The notes: generated by a model not told the origin, from the letters alone. 64,000 nucleotides of DNA from Paramecium octaurelia (GCA_905182995.1 CAJJDP010000027.1:65803-129802), one strand, 5' to 3'; positions 1 to 14,039 are shown, counted from the first letter of the stretch. A program made the numbers and translations.

Positions 1-2185
1 ACTCTGAGAATATATTATATGATTATACCTAGCATATTTTCAATCAAATCCAGGCACTAAGCATACTCAGATTTATATAAGTATATTTTTGCTCTTAACA
101 TAGTAATCTTATTGTGAGACTGGTCATTTAATAGACTCAGAGATTATTCAGCCAATTCAAAGAGACAAGCATTCTCAAAGAATTCAACTAATTGCAAAAT
201 CATCTGATCCTATTATTATTCTGTCAATTATGGCTAATTATGGGCATTCTCCCAGGCAATTCTTTGTTACTCTCTTTATTCTAAGATGGCCTTGTCTTTT
301 TCTGGTTTATCTGGAACTGGAATAGGAATCTTGATCCAAGGAATATCGAATAGTTAAGGATCTTCATGATGCATTCCTTCCTACTTAATTAGATTCAGCT
401 GTCTCAGCCATATCCTCTCAGCTTTTTGCATCATGAAATCAGCTAGTTCTTAGTCTTATGACTGAATAATAAGATTATAGAAGAGATGATAAATTAAATT
501 GTTTGGATCTTAATCCAATAATAATTCCAAAATAAATTTAGCTTCTGAAATCTTTTCTCGTTTTTAATACAAACCAGCTAGTAACAATTAATTTTATTGA
601 TTATGTCCATCAAAAGATAAGGCTTATTCTACAAGTGTTACTGCTTAATCTATTTTAGCGCATCTGAGACAAAAGAATGCAAACTTCATTAAAGCATCTT
701 GATCCTTTGGATTAATTAAGTTTAAATCTCTAAGATGTTTTTCTACCTCTTCAGTTCTATTTAATATTTCATACTCTTAACATAATCTCTCAAGCTGCTA
801 TTTTCTGGTTTCATTTGTTTTTTCAACTATGATCTCCTAAAACCCAACATCTTAAATTGTTTTTTTCTTTGATAGTAAATGAGAGAAATCCTCTTACAAT
901 GCTTCCTTATTCTCTCTTACCATATTTATTAACACCTATCTCATTTCTTCCATTAGAAACACATACAATTCTGAGTAAAATTAATCAGATTGCGTTGTTG
1001 AAATACCTGTTACTGAACCAGATTTACCAAACTTATCTCTGCATAGTTTCACTATGCTCTTTTTTATTCTTTCCTTTAATATTTTGTATTTTCCTGATAT
1101 GTTGAAATCATACAGGAAGTGTTCCTTCCTTTATTACAGAGATTATTTCTTATGAGTCATTAGCATATTGCTTTGTTTCTCATTTTGATATTTGTTTAGG
1201 TCCTTCGAAAACATATTCGAATATTCCATTGCCAACGATTCTATAATGACCTACAGATCACTCCTCAACTCTTCAATGCACTACTAACTTAATGGGATTG
1301 GTTGAGGTTCAGGAGCTAGAGGAATCAAATCTTAAAATGTTGGTTAGGGTTCAAATCTAATAGGGGTTATCGGTTGAGATAAATTGATTTTTAAGTACAT
1401 ATACATCGTTTCCACATTAGGTCTAGGTGTTTCAGCAGGAGATTGTTCATCCATATACTAAGTAAACTTGATTCTTTGGATAGTTTCAATTTATCCTGCA
1501 GTTTAAAATGGTAAATAATCTATCCAAGCCTTAAATACAATGATATTTAAATCATTCACATTTAGAGTCTTAGGTTTGGTTTTCTTGAGTTTTGCTACTT
1601 CTTCATCTCCTGGAATTGGGGATTTATATAAGAATATCCATTCTCCCTTGTCAACTCTCACTCTCTCCTGTTATATCACCAACCTTTAACCAGTTAACTC
1701 TTAAGAGAACGAATTCTGATCAAACTTGATGCTTGGACTTTTGAATTGATCCTCCTAAGTCTTATAAAACTATTCTTCCTCTGTTAGAGCGTCCCATTCA
1801 GCCTTAAGTCTCTTTTATTCTTCCAGTTCCATTTATTCTTTTTGAAGCTTTTCCTTTTCTTCTTCTGGTGTTAATTTAGGAGGCTAAGAGTAATGATTCC
1901 AATTACCTCAATTTTAGCATCTTTTTTCGGTTATTTTTTTGCTTTCTTTGCTGCCTCTGCTTCTTCTATTTCCTTCTTCTCCTTCTCAGTCAATTCTCGA
2001 GGTAATACTTTCCCACCTGACAATCTTTAATCAAGAAATGCAACTGAGTATTAAAATAAATTGGGATTGGCCTCATCAGTTACTCTCCATTCTTCAGGAA
2101 AGGAAAATACACCATTTATGACGAAACTCATCTTGATGTTTGTTTTTCTTGCAGGCAATTTTTCAAGAAGTTTTAAGTCATTCAT
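1..2185 (-). CDS. CFAP70: CFAP70 (TTC18)-like ciliary TPR protein, 3' end outside the window
   Basis: Read on the minus strand from the ATG at 2185 with TAA/TAG as Gln, the frame stays open to the window edge, with one 23-nt intron at 1884-1906. The N-terminus resembles the CFAP70 beta-sandwich region. It is followed by a Glu/Lys-rich linker, then a segment (SGKYKILKERIKKSIVKLCR, followed by a stretch containing SELYVFLM) that I recognise from memory of animal CFAP70. The rest is helical and TPR-like. CFAP70 is an axonemal protein linked to dynein regulation and ciliary beating. The C-terminal TPRs lie beyond base 1. The identity rests on remembered motifs; the alternative is another ciliary TPR protein. 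Confidence 0.75.
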
Positions 2186-2705
2186 GATTAATATTATAAT
2201 AAAGAAAATTTTCAAATAAAGAAAATATTTTGTTCATAACTATATTCAAAATTCAGGAATCAGAGGAACTTATCATTTCTAGAGATATTTTAGTAAAATA
2301 TATGAAATCGAAAAACAAAAGTTTTACATAAATATGATCATATATTTTCAATAAATAAAGAAATTATATGTCATATAATTCTAGGACTTATTCATTATAT
2401 AATTAAATTCAAGAGTTCTATGTTGTATCATCTAATTAATCCTCTATCTTGTACTAAAATATCAAAATCTATATATCAAGTGTTTACTAGATTTTTCATT
2501 TTGTAAGTCCCTTTATAAATAACATATTTTAATTTAATTTAGCTATAAAAATGACATATTTATTTCATAAAGAGAAAAGGCAATGCAGGAGAATATTAAT
2601 ACTCAATAGAAGGAAATAAAACAATATCTCATTTTATTTGATATCAATGAATAATTTTTATAAACTTAAATTATATATAGTAGTTAAAATCTTATATGTC
2701 CCGAA
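2186..2705. other. AT-rich intergenic region
   Basis: This lies between the start of the CFAP70-like gene and the stop of the next minus-strand gene. It is very AT-rich. I see no convincing ciliate-code gene on either strand. Confidence 0.5.
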
Positions 2706-3644
2706 TCATTTACTTTCTAGCTTTTTCATGCTAAACACAAATTTGGCTTTAATAGGAGAGATAAACTTTGGAGCAAAAACAGGTACGCTCAATTATGGAT
2801 CTTCTTGCATGATTGTTCTTTAACTCATTGAGTAGGATCTTTGAAAACTATTATTCATTGAAGATGGTTATCCAGAAATCTATGATTCATTCTCTTCTAG
2901 AATGATTGATTACTATTTTGACAATTGGTTGTTCTCTTATTAAACTTATTCCTTTTAGTAATCTTAGCTTTTTAAGCTTTATCTTCTCTTCCATTCTTCA
3001 TAGTAAGGATTGACTTTCTTTTATGTTTTCTCTATAATGACTGATTAGGACAGCTTTGAGTCATATTATCTCTTTTTGTCAACATCAAAAGATTATGAAT
3101 AAAATTTAGTATCTTCTTACTTCATGATATTTTGATCATTAGATTATGTGAGATAAGCAGGGAGAATATTGGTTGTGGATTCCTCCTATTTTTGTAACTC
3201 CTATCGATTTTATCTCTCAAGCCATGCTAAATAATAGGGGTTTGTAGACTTCTTACGGGGAGAGACTAATATTTCACTTTAAGTCTTTCGATCATCATTT
3301 TTTTCAACTTTTAGTTTCTCGACTTCAGCTTATTGTCTCTTCAATTCTTCAATTTCAGATTGCTTCCACGATTTAATTAGTTTTTGCTATTTCTATTTTT
3401 GTATCATCAGTATTTCTTATTATGTTGGTATGAGTAAAAATTAAGATTTAACACTGCTAGTCATCGATTGATTCAATTTGCTCATGGATTGATTTAGTCT
3501 ATCTTCTTGTTGTTGAGCTTTAGGTTTAACAGATTGTGATTTCTATTGAAGTTTTTTATCGGAATCATTGTTTTAAGGTGTATTTTTTTAGGATTTATTT
3601 GTAACAATAGATTGCGAAACATTTGTTGATTTTGAGCCTAACAT
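2706..3644 (-). CDS. Q/K/S-rich coiled-coil protein with duplicated NPYY..W motif
   Basis: An uninterrupted ciliate-code frame of 312 codons ends at TGA 2706-2708. I do not recognise a family. Residues 75-120 are strongly charged and helix-forming, likely a short coiled coil. A motif N-P-Y-Y-x2-W-x2-R-Q occurs twice, at residues 135-145 and 212-222, about 77 residues apart, which suggests an internal duplication or two copies of a binding motif. The tail is Ser/Gln-rich. The start is uncertain: the ATG at 3644 overlaps the end of the upstream cytochrome b5-like frame, while an internal ATG at 3485 would leave a normal gap of about 80 bp. Confidence 0.6.
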
Positions 3645-3990
3645 GGTTTATTATTATTATTAAATCGGTTTGTTCTCTATTATTCCACATTTATACCGCT
3701 CCAATGTATACAGTGCTGATTAGCTATGTTTGTGTATTGCTGGATTGAAAAATATCTATAATCTAAGCATAATGTTATACATTTTCTAAGTCTCTCCCTT
3801 TGTACGTATTCAAAGGACCTCTTCCTCCAGGATGTTTATCTATGAAATCTGTCAAATCATAAACTGAGTTATGATAAACATAGAGTAATCTTTTTCCAAA
3901 CTGATATACTTATCAAAATTACCTATTTGATTTTGCTTGCTCCGTCTAGAATGCAGCAAAGGAAGGGTAACTTTTAAAACTTTTATTCAT
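3565..3990 (-). CDS. small cytochrome b5-like heme-binding protein
   Basis: With two introns removed (3946-3971, GT-AG starting GTT; 3901-3922), the ATG at 3990 opens onto a cytochrome b5-type core: VYDLTDFIDKHPGG. The HPGG carries the first haem-ligand His, and an HYAQ about 20 residues later may supply the second. The family carries electrons or binds haem/steroid, often at the ER. The last 40 or so residues look non-coding, so the true 3' end may lie nearer 3690. As drawn, the frame runs into the next gene by 80 bp. The protein is about 125 aa, or less. Confidence 0.5.
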
Positions 3991-4658
3991 ATTAATAAAA
4001 TTTATGATCATAAATCTTGATAATGAACATACAAATATGATATTCCAAAGATTTAAAAATTAAGTTTATTGTGCTTTTTTATTTTGACTTCATTCATGTA
4101 AGATAATATCAAAAAACATAAAATCATAATCAAACCCTTTTTAATCTCAGTATAAAAGAGAAGACAACAAATTGAATAACTAATTCAATTGAAACTACAT
4201 TTGTCTACAACACCTAAATTACATATGAGTAAGAGTAATATTGGGAATAATTATGAATAAAAATAAACATTATTTCATAATATGAATAATTTATTTTTGA
4301 TCACCAAAAATGAATAATTAATTGATTAATTCAATTTGTAATCTCTATTTGATATTTTTATCAATTTAAATAGCCAAAAGAGAATAAAGTAATACTATTA
4401 TAATAAATATGATGCAACCTTTCCTTATTTAGCAAGACCTTATTATTAGATGAGGGAAATGTTTCTCATTTTTTAGTGTATTCTTAGGAAATAGAGCATC
4501 CATGATGGGAATTGTGGTCAGAGAAACGATAGTGGGTAAGGAAATATAAAAATGATTTGCGTAATACCTATTATATTATTATTAAATTATGCTAATTAAT
4601 TATTGAATTCAAATACCGATATGATGTGGAGATGTGAAATTTAAATTTTTATTTTTTT
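3991..4658. other. intergenic region upstream of clathrin heavy chain
   Basis: This 668-bp gap separates two divergent genes and so probably holds both promoters. It is AT-rich, with only short open stretches (for example from an ATG near 4411). I see no gene. Confidence 0.5.
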
Positions 4659-7600
4659 ATGAATCCAATCAGACCAATAAGAGTTTAAGAGGCATACCGA
4701 TTTTCTTAGTTGGGTGTTAGTCAAACCAATTTCAAATTTGGTTAGATTTTCTTCGAATCAGAAAAATATATCACAATCAGAGAGACAGCCCCCAATGGAG
4801 AAACTCAATTATTGCAATTCAATTTTGAGACTAAGCAATTGATTTCTCGTAAGCCAAACAAGGCAGACTCTGCTATAATGCATCCAGAAAAGAATATCAT
4901 TGCTCTTAGAGCTGCAGGTGAATAGCCAAATTCAACTGTGATCTAAATCTTCAATTTGGATGAGAAATAAAGAATAAAGAATGTCGAATTGAATGAGACT
5001 ATAGTGTTTTGGAGATGGGTCAACCCATAAAAATTAGCATATGTTACTCCAACAGCAGTTTATCACATCAACATCACAAATCCCAATGAGCAACAAGTCA
5101 AGGTGATGGACAGGTATCGTATTAAATATTATTAAAATAAGATCTGGGGCATTGTCATCAGAGAATCCAGTGTAAATCATAGGATATGGATTGGAGGGAA
5201 ATGAAAAATGGTGTGCATTATATGGTATTTCAACTCCAGATGGAGGTAGAACAATTAATGGTCACATTCAATTATTTTTGATTGAATAGGCAAAGTAATA
5301 AATCTTAGAAGGACATTGTTGCTGTTTTGGAGATGCCTTGATTCACACAGATGACTATAAAAGCAGTTTATTCTGTTTTGTGGAGAGAAAGTCTGGTGAA
5401 ACAACGAGCAGATTACACATCTCAGAAATTGGAGTACCACCCAATGGATTCTAAAAATACAAAAGATAAGTTGAAGTTTAAACTGATCCAAATTATCCAA
5501 CAGACTTCCCAGTCTTAATGCATGTTAATTAAAGATATGGATTGATCTATGTAATAAGCAAATTTTCATTTTTGACTGTCTATGAATTAAGTACAGCCAG
5601 TTTGATATTCAGAGAGGTATGATATTATATTTTATAATCCACTAGAGAATCTGCAACGAGAATGTCTTTGTAGGTGCCCCAAACATTAATTAAGGATAAT
5701 ATCATATTATTGGTAAGGAAGGTATTGTCTACACAATATCTGTCAACGATGACTAATTGGTGTCTTTCTTAATCAACACTTGCAGACATATTCCAGATGT
5801 TATTCAATTGGGATTCCGTTTGGCCAGTAGATACAAGCTTCCTGGAGCAGATAATATGTTTGTTGATTAATTCAATAAGGCTATTTTATCTGGAGATGCT
5901 TTGAGTGCTGCTAAAATTGCTGCCAGTGCTCCTGGAACAGTTCTTAGAAACCCAGAAAGTATTGCTAAATTCAAATAAATGCAATAATAACCAGGATAAC
6001 CATAACCACTCATCATCTATTTCTAAACATTGTTAGAGAAGGGAACATTGAATAAATTTGAAGCTATTGAATTGTGCGGGCCAATCTTATAACAAGGAAG
6101 AAAACAATTCGTTGAATAATGGATTGCATAAAATAAATTAGAACCATCTGATGAATTGGGAGATCTCCTAAAAAGATATGATGTCAATTTAGCTATTTAA
6201 ATCTACAAATTATCTAAGTCATATTAGAAATTAGCATAATGCTATATGGAAACTGGATAGATCGAATTGGCTATGCAATTATAATAACAATTTGGAGTAT
6301 CTACAGATTACATGGCTATGTTGAGAAATCTGTTGATGCAATCTCCAGAACAAGCCTTAGCTATGGCCAAATCTTTGTATCAAAGAGACCAAAGCATCAA
6401 TGTTCATCAAATTGCTGAATTATTTGAATAGTTCTAGAGATTACCTGAAATGACAGCCTTCTTGGTTGAATGCATGAAAAACAACAGAGCTGAAGATGGC
6501 CCACTCTAAACTAAAGTCTTATGCTTGAACTTATAGGCTGCTGCATAAGTTGCTGATGCCATCTTATAAATGAACATCTGGACCCAATTTGATAGAATTA
6601 GAGTAGCCCAATTATGTGAGTAAAAAGGACTGTATCAAAGAGCACTTGAAAATTATTCAGATCCCAAGGATGTTAAAAGAGTTATTCTTAATACTCATGC
6701 TCTCCCTCCTGAGTTCATCATCAATTTCTTATCCAGAGTTGATCCTGCATTGACATTATAATGCCTTTAAGATTTATTAAGACACAATAGATAGAATCTA
6801 TAAGTGGTTGTTAATGTTGCTGTTTAAAATAATTAAAGATTAACAATCCCAGCTTGCATTAAGGTGTTTGAATCTGTTAGTGCATTTGAAGGAGTCTACC
6901 TATTTTTAGGATCTTTGATTAACACAACATCTGATAAGGATATCTATTATAAGTATATTGAAGCTGCTGCTAAATGCAATTAAATCAAAGAATTAGAAAG
7001 AGTTATTACAGAAAAAGGAGATTGTTATGATGCTGACAAAGTTAAGAATTACTTGAAGGAATAAAAATTATCTGATCCAAGACCATTGATATTCTTATGT
7101 GATATGAATGGATTTGTTGATGAATTGACTAGATATCTTCATAAGAATGGATTCACTAGATATATTGAAATCTATATCTTCAAAGTTAATCCTAATGCTG
7201 CTCCTGGTGTATTTGGTACATTAATTGATTTGGAATGCGATGAAGTTTACTTGAAATAATTGTTGTATAACATTCGTGGAATGTGTCCAATTGAACCAAC
7301 TGTCGAGGAATTCGAAAAAAGAAATAAGCTTAGAGTCTTGGAATAATGGCTTGAAGCTAGAGTTACAGAAGGCAACCAAATTCCAGCCATTCACAATGCA
7401 TTAGCTAAAATCAAGATTGATACATCATAAGATCCTGATGGTTTCTTGATCAATAATCAATTTTATGATGCTAAGGCTGTCGGTAAATTCTGTGAGGAAA
7501 GAGATCCTTAATTGGCAGTTCTAGCTTATAAGAGAGCTTGGGGACAATGCGATTAAGAATTAATTAATTTAACAAACAAAAATGAAATGTACAGAGTCCA

Positions 7601-9889
7601 AGCCAAATATCTCGTAGAAAGATAGGATGTTGATTTATGGGCTGGAGTATTATAAGAGACAAATCCACACAGAAAAAATTTAATTGACTATGTCATTTAA
7701 GCATTATAAGACTCAAAGAATGTTGATGAGGTTCAAGCAGCTGTCAAAGCATTTGTTTTGGCCAAGATTCCTTATGAATTATTGGGTTTGTTGGAGAAAT
7801 TGGTCTTACATAACCCTGAATTTATGTAATACAAATAATTACAGAATTTGTTAATCATTACAGCTATTCAAAGTGACACAACCAAAGTTTTGGATTACAT
7901 CAATAGATTGGATAAATTCGATCCATAAATTATTGCTTAACATTGTTTGAACGAAGAATATAATTTGTTTGAAGAGGCTTATGCTGTCTTTAAGAAGTTT
8001 AATTTGCACATTGATGCTGTTAATGTCTTACTCAGAAATTTGGGTAGCATTCCAAGAGCTCATGAGTATGCTTAATATGCTAGTTCCCCAGAGGTTTGGT
8101 CATTGCTGGCTGAAGCTTACTTGAATTAAGGATAGACAAATGAATCAATTGATTGCTACATTAAGGCTAATGATTCAAGTGCATTCTTGAATATTATTAA
8201 TGTTGCTGAATAAGAAGAGAAGTATGAATTGTTAGTCAAATATCTCTTAATGTGCAGACAAACAGTCAAGGATGTCAATATTGACAACTCATTAATCTAT
8301 TGTTATGCTAAGTTGGATAAGAACTTAGATATCGAATCTCTGATTTAATCAAGCAACTCAGCAGATGTAATTAAAGTGGGAGAGAGATGCTACGATCAAT
8401 AATTATATGAAGCAGCCAAGATCTTGTTCACTGCCCTTAAAAATAATGCAAGAATAGCATCTTGTTTGGTTAGATTAAAATAATTTAATAAAGCTATTGA
8501 AGCAGCCTAAAAGGCTAATACTTCCAAGACATGGAAAGAATTATGCTTTGCTTGTGTTGAGGCATCAGAATTTAAGTATGCTTCCATTGCTGCTTAGAAT
8601 ATTATCATTGTGCCCGATATGTTGGAGTCATTGATCAAATAATACGAAGAATACAATGCATAAGAGGAAATGATGATTTTATTGGAAAATGCCTTAGGTA
8701 TGTAAAGAGCACATGTTGGTATCTTCACAGAATTAGCAGTTCTTTATTGCCATTACAAATAGAAGAAAGTCATGGAACACTGCAGATAATACTTCTAAAA
8801 GATGAACATTTTGAAAGTCTTAAGAACTTGCGAAAAGATGTGTCTCTGGAGTGAGGCTGTCTACTTACATTAACACTATGATTAACCAGATAATGCTATC
8901 AATATTATGATTGAACATTCACCAACAGCCTTCTCGCATGATGTTCTAGTCATGTTACTCTAAAAGATTACCAATACAGATTTGTATTACAAATGTATTC
9001 TCTTTTACCTTGAAGAACAACCAGAATAAATTAATGATTTATTGAGAAGCATCCAATCTAAGATTGACTTGAGCAAGTTCGTTAAATTAATGAAGAACAC
9101 TGGCTATTTGGCTTTGACATTACCATTTTTATAACAAATTCAAAATGCTAATAACAAAGATGTTAACGATGCCTTGAATCAACTCTATTTAGATATTGAG
9201 GATTATGAAAATCTTAGAGAATCAGTCAAGAACTATGAAAACTTTGACTAATTGGCTTTGGCATAAAAGACTTAATCCCATGAATTAGTTGAATTCAGAA
9301 GAATCGCTGCTTATTTATATAGAAAGATTTAGAAATATGATTTATCAATGAACTTGAGCAAATAAGACTAAATGTACAGAGATGCCATCGAAACTGCTTA
9401 AGAATCTTAGAATGTTAAGTTAGTTTATGAATTATTGGAATTCTTCATATAAAACAAGGAGAGTGAGTTCTTCACTGTATGTCTTTACACATGCTATGAT
9501 TTGTTGAAACCAGACTAGGTTATGGAATTGACTTGGAGATCAGGCCTTATGGAATTTGCTATGCCATACTTCATCTAAATCACTTGGGAATTGACTCACA
9601 AGATAGAGTATGTATAAAAGAAGCATGAGGACAGAGAAAAGAAGGTACAAATTTGTATTTATTAAAATAGGAAATTCAAACAGCTTAATAATAATAATCA
9701 TAAGCCTTACCAATAGCTTAAGATTTCCTATTGAACTAAGGCTAATTAATGTTGGGTCCACCCAGCTAGATGAGTAGTAGCAATTTAGGTTTTGGATAGC
9801 CTTCAGGTTTTACAAATTCCTAAATGAATTAAGCTCCTATGGGTTATGGAGGATAACAATTTGGATCATACTAGCCACCAGGTTTTTGA
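4659..9889 (+). CDS. CLTC: clathrin heavy chain
   Basis: A near full-length clathrin heavy chain of 1715 aa (animal proteins are about 1675). It forms the triskelion coat leg in endocytosis and TGN-endosome traffic. Three introns (5114-5141, 5617-5645, 9645-9670) restore a single frame. Collinear matches include the N-terminal beta-propeller ([43 protein letters not shown]), then the repeated alpha-helical leg ([78 protein letters not shown]) and the hub ([28 protein letters not shown]). The tail is Gln/Gly/Pro-rich, as in other eukaryotes. The start is set by the ATG just before the PIR...QE motif. The TGA is at 9887-9889. Confidence 0.97.
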
Positions 9890-9935
9890 CCAAATTAAAC
9901 ATATTAAAATAAACATATATAAAATTTTATTTCCT

Positions 9936-12188
9936 ATGATTATCGATTTTCTGGGTGGCACAAATTCATTTGATGTAAAAAATGATTTAGTTGCTTTTGA
10001 ATAAGGAAACAGTTTACTATTGCTTGATACTACAAATAATTCTAAAGTTTAAATGCATGGCCATGTTAATTAGATTGTAGCGATCTGTTTTTGTGGATAG
10101 AATCTTATTGCATCTGTAAGTATGGGATTTAAGAATCATCTATAAATATCAGAATTTGACTCCTTTAATCGAACTTTCGATGACTATTTACCTGACACTG
10201 ATAAGAAAACAGTCAACATATTTATGGAGAATATTAATAATTAATTGATTCTCATTGAAGTTAATACAGGTCATCGAATACTTGTTTATGACATCCAACA
10301 ATACAAGCTAGTTTTCATTACTGATTTAGATAATCTGAACCCTTGCTATGGGTTTTCTTATTTGCCCACAAAACCAAAAACTAAATTGTGTTTCATGTGT
10401 AATGGATAGGTAACACTTTGGAACTTAGTATCGAATAGTGTTCAAATAACAAATAGAATCACTTTAAAGAATATCAAACATATAGACACCAACAAATCTT
10501 TGAATTTAATCATTCTTATATTGGTAACAGGAGATTTATACATTCTGAATTCAGATGGAGATCTGATTTCTTAATTAAAAGCTCCAGATTAAGAATTTAC
10601 TGCCTCCACAAGCTTCGAATAATATTTATATCTATCCACAAGGAGTGGTAAAATATTTATATATGAAATATCTACCCTTAAATTTGTAACAGAGATTCAC
10701 GCAAATGATACTTGCTATTGTGTATAATTAAAGCACTCTAATCAAATTCTAGTTTTCTCCTTGAATGATTCTACCTTGGTCACTATGGATATCAATAAAA
10801 GAATAATATTAAATTAATAAAATGGGCATGGAGGGAGAATCAATCAAGTTTCTTGGGATCCTGTGCAAAGCAATTAATTTTATTCATGTTCAAATGATGG
10901 CTCTTTTGGAGTCTCTAATTCTCGTGGAGATAAATTCTCAATGAGTAAATATTACATTGGGTAATTTCAGACTAAAATTAAGTGTTGTGTCATTGACAAT
11001 TATAGAGATGATATCTATTTAGGAGACAATAAAGGATAGTTATTTGTTTTCTCTTTAAACAATGTGTAATTCCGTAGACAAATTGCTTTAACTTAAAATC
11101 TAGGAATTAAAGAAATGCAGTTCAGTCCCGCATATCAGTATTTGGGAGTAGCCTTTAAAAACGGATTTACAATTATATTAGATTGTGAAAATTAACTCAA
11201 GCCTGTACTGAAGTTGGAAGATAGACTTGAAAACATATCCTTTGTGGGAATCAAGCTATTTTAATTAGAATTTGACATCGTTAAAGTTAACACTCAAGCA
11301 TATTCAACATCCTATATTCCAAGGAATGACAAATCATTCAATTCATTGACAATTTATAATCATAATTCTGTGAGGAGACATCAAATTGATAAAGGAAATT
11401 CTTAGTTATCAGCTTTAGCTCTAAGCATATATACAATTGAAGGTACAATATTTGGATTTGATTTACACCCTTCAAAAGATTACATTCTAATTCTATCAAG
11501 TTATGGATTTGTTTATATATACAAAATCTAAAGCTCAGAGAGGAGAGCCAAAATAACAGTTCCTCCTTTTTCAAGACATCTAAAGATAGATAAATCTGGG
11601 TTATACTTTGCTGTTGCTCATTTACCGTTAGTTAATGCATCAGATAAATAATTTATAGAGATTCCTTCAATAGAATATTTGACTAAAAATGCAAAGATAA
11701 ATAAAAAGATGCTTCCAACAAATATAAGAATATATGAATGTGGAACAGGTTTAGTGGCTGAATAAATTAATAGAATATTCAGTATAGTTTCATTAGACTT
11801 CTCAAATGATGGATAATATTTGTTGGTTGGAGGCAAGAAAGGCAAGATTTCCTTATGGGGATTAAGTTAAGATTTGATTTAAAGTGCAGAGGATGTCATC
11901 AAAGATATGAAACTGAATCCGTTCTTTTGGAGAGACTTCTAGATCTATATTGATGAGGAGGAAATCTAAGAATAAGATATTTTAGATTTGGATTTATTAG
12001 CTAAGAAGTTGCCAAATAAGCCAATTGTGTAAAGTTAAAAATATCAACAGATTGTTAATCCGCATACAATGTATATCAATTTCATAATATTAGATTGTAA
12101 AATCCAGGAAGTACAAGTTCAAGATATGAATTATAGTGATGATAATTTAACACTCATTTTTATAGATAATTATTATTATAAAAAATGA
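9936..12188 (+). CDS. WD40-repeat protein, 750 aa
   Basis: An intron-less ciliate-code frame of 750 codons starts 46 bp after clathrin. It shows repeating beta-propeller signatures: GH..QI followed by a W/Y-x-D-like blade end, for example GHGGRINQVSWDPVQSNQFY, LVTGDLYILNSDGD, IFGFDLHPSKDYILILSSYG and LDFSNDGQYLLVGGKKGKIS. Two propellers are likely from the length. Such proteins scaffold complexes. The arrangement recalls WDR62/MAPKBP1-type or intraflagellar-type double propellers, but I cannot assign an orthologue. The C-terminus is short and acidic. Confidence 0.75.
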
Positions 12189-12202
12189 TTAAATTGGGGC
12201 AC

Positions 12203-14039
12203 ATGCTTGCTTAAGAGTAAGCGAAACTAAAATCAGAACTGAAGGCCGCCTAGAAGTAAAGAACCACTAGAAATACAACATCATCCACATTGTAATAAGC
12301 ACACTAACAATAAGTTATCCCAACATATCCAAAACGTCCACTTTGTTGTAAAAGTCACAAGTGAGTCCCTCTATTAACACAGACTTCATTAGTGAGAATT
12401 GCTCTCCAATTAACTCGCCCAAATTGCTTACTCATCCTTCTGATCCAGATCCTTCATTTAGATATAACAAATATATTCATCCATCATATAGGAGCAAACT
12501 TGAAACAGTTTAATTGCCACCCAACAAACCTCCTTTGAGAAGAGTCAATAAAATAACAAATTTAAGAAACTTAAATAATAATAGTATCAGCTAGTCAAAT
12601 CCACTTAAAGGTGAGGAATCAAAAGAAAAATTATTATAGTAGACTCACTTTTTATGTGCAATTATGTAATAATCTCATAGTGCTACTGGCAAAATAGTCG
12701 CTAGCTTTCTAAATGGATAGTTAGAAAAAAATAGTTACGAATCAATTATATAAATGGAAAAGTCAGCATAAGCACTTTAGCAGTCTGCCAAAGAAATGTC
12801 AAAGGCCTTATTTATATCTGACGATGAAGGGGAATTCGAAAACCTTTAAAATAAATTCATAGATCAGATTAGGTTCTCTAAATATAGGAAACCAAATTAA
12901 GAAAAAAACATTGTTTTTAAAAGAAATTATGGTCAAAAACATGAGATGATGATAGATTAAGTAGCTTCTTCGAGATAGAAGACTGATGAGAACTAGGATT
13001 TTGATGTATTTATTCCTAAATCCCAAATGGACTAATTTTTTTAGTAATAATCCATAAATAACTTAGAATAATTCAAGATAAAATAGATGGAAGAATGAAG
13101 GAATAGACTGAATAATTAATAAAGGATGAGTAAAAATTAATAAATGGAATGATTGCAAATGTGAAAAAGTTTAGAGAAGACATCAGAGAAGTTAAGTACA
13201 CGATGAATCACGTTAGAAAGAATAAGAAGGCCTTGCAACCATCCCAATAATAACCATCTGCTTATCGAACACTAAAGACTCTGAGAACACTAAAGTCTCA
13301 ATCGTCAGCAAGGCTTTAGAGTCCAAAAACTCAAAGATTAGATGAAGAAGCTAAGGCTGATCTTAGGCTGAGAGTGATGAAAGCCCTTAGAAATTTTATG
13401 GATAAATTAAAGAGATTCAATATAACTTTAAATGATGTTGTGAATAATTAAGTGTTCCCCTCTTAAGCATATGAAAGACCTAATAGTGTTGAATTTTTTA
13501 GGTAAGTAAAAGCAGACAACTTAAGAGAAATTGAAAGTATGTTAAGAGATTGTCGTTTTCATGTTTATGATCGTGATAATTAATAAAAAACTCCCTTACA
13601 TCATGCTGTTAGCAATAATTCAATAGAAGTTATTAAAATATTAGTTGAAAATGGTGCAGATCTAGATGCTAGAGATATGAGTATATATTATAGTATTAAA
13701 TTAGTGGGTAGAACTCCTTTACATATAGCTGCCAAAAATAATAATTGTGATACCGTTAGAGTGTTACTCGTTTATTAAGCAAATCCTTCAATTAAAACGG
13801 TTGCAGGAAAAACTGCCCAGGATCTTACAGAAATGCCAGTCATTAAAGCTTTAGTGAAAAATGCCAAAAAGGTAACATTACACTTATTTTAGCTCCATTT
13901 TATGATGAATTTGTAACCATCTAAGAAGAAAAAAGATTTCTGGGTTGAGAAAGCAATAGTTTACTTCTAAGAAGACGATCCAGAAAAAATACTGAAATTG
14001 TAGCTTTATAAGAATTAAGCAAAATTATTTTTATCGTGA
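12203..14039 (+). CDS. coiled-coil protein with C-terminal ankyrin repeats
   Basis: Four predicted introns (12348-12382, 35 nt and the least certain; 13044-13066; 13681-13704; 13872-13892) join one frame of about 577 aa. The first two thirds are Gln/Lys-rich with coiled-coil stretches. Near the C-terminus are at least two ankyrin repeats (TPLHHAVSNNSIEVIKILVE; GRTPLHIAAKNNNCDTVRVL), the first split by the third intron. The protein ends at TGA 14037-14039. The start at 12203 leaves 14 bp after the WD gene; an ATG at 12185 would overlap that gene's stop. It is a likely protein-protein adaptor; no specific family is recognised. Confidence 0.7.

Noticed and set aside
9936..14039. WD-repeat and ankyrin genes as one fused gene
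   Set aside because: No GT-AG pair of fitting length and phase removes the WD stop at 12186-12188.
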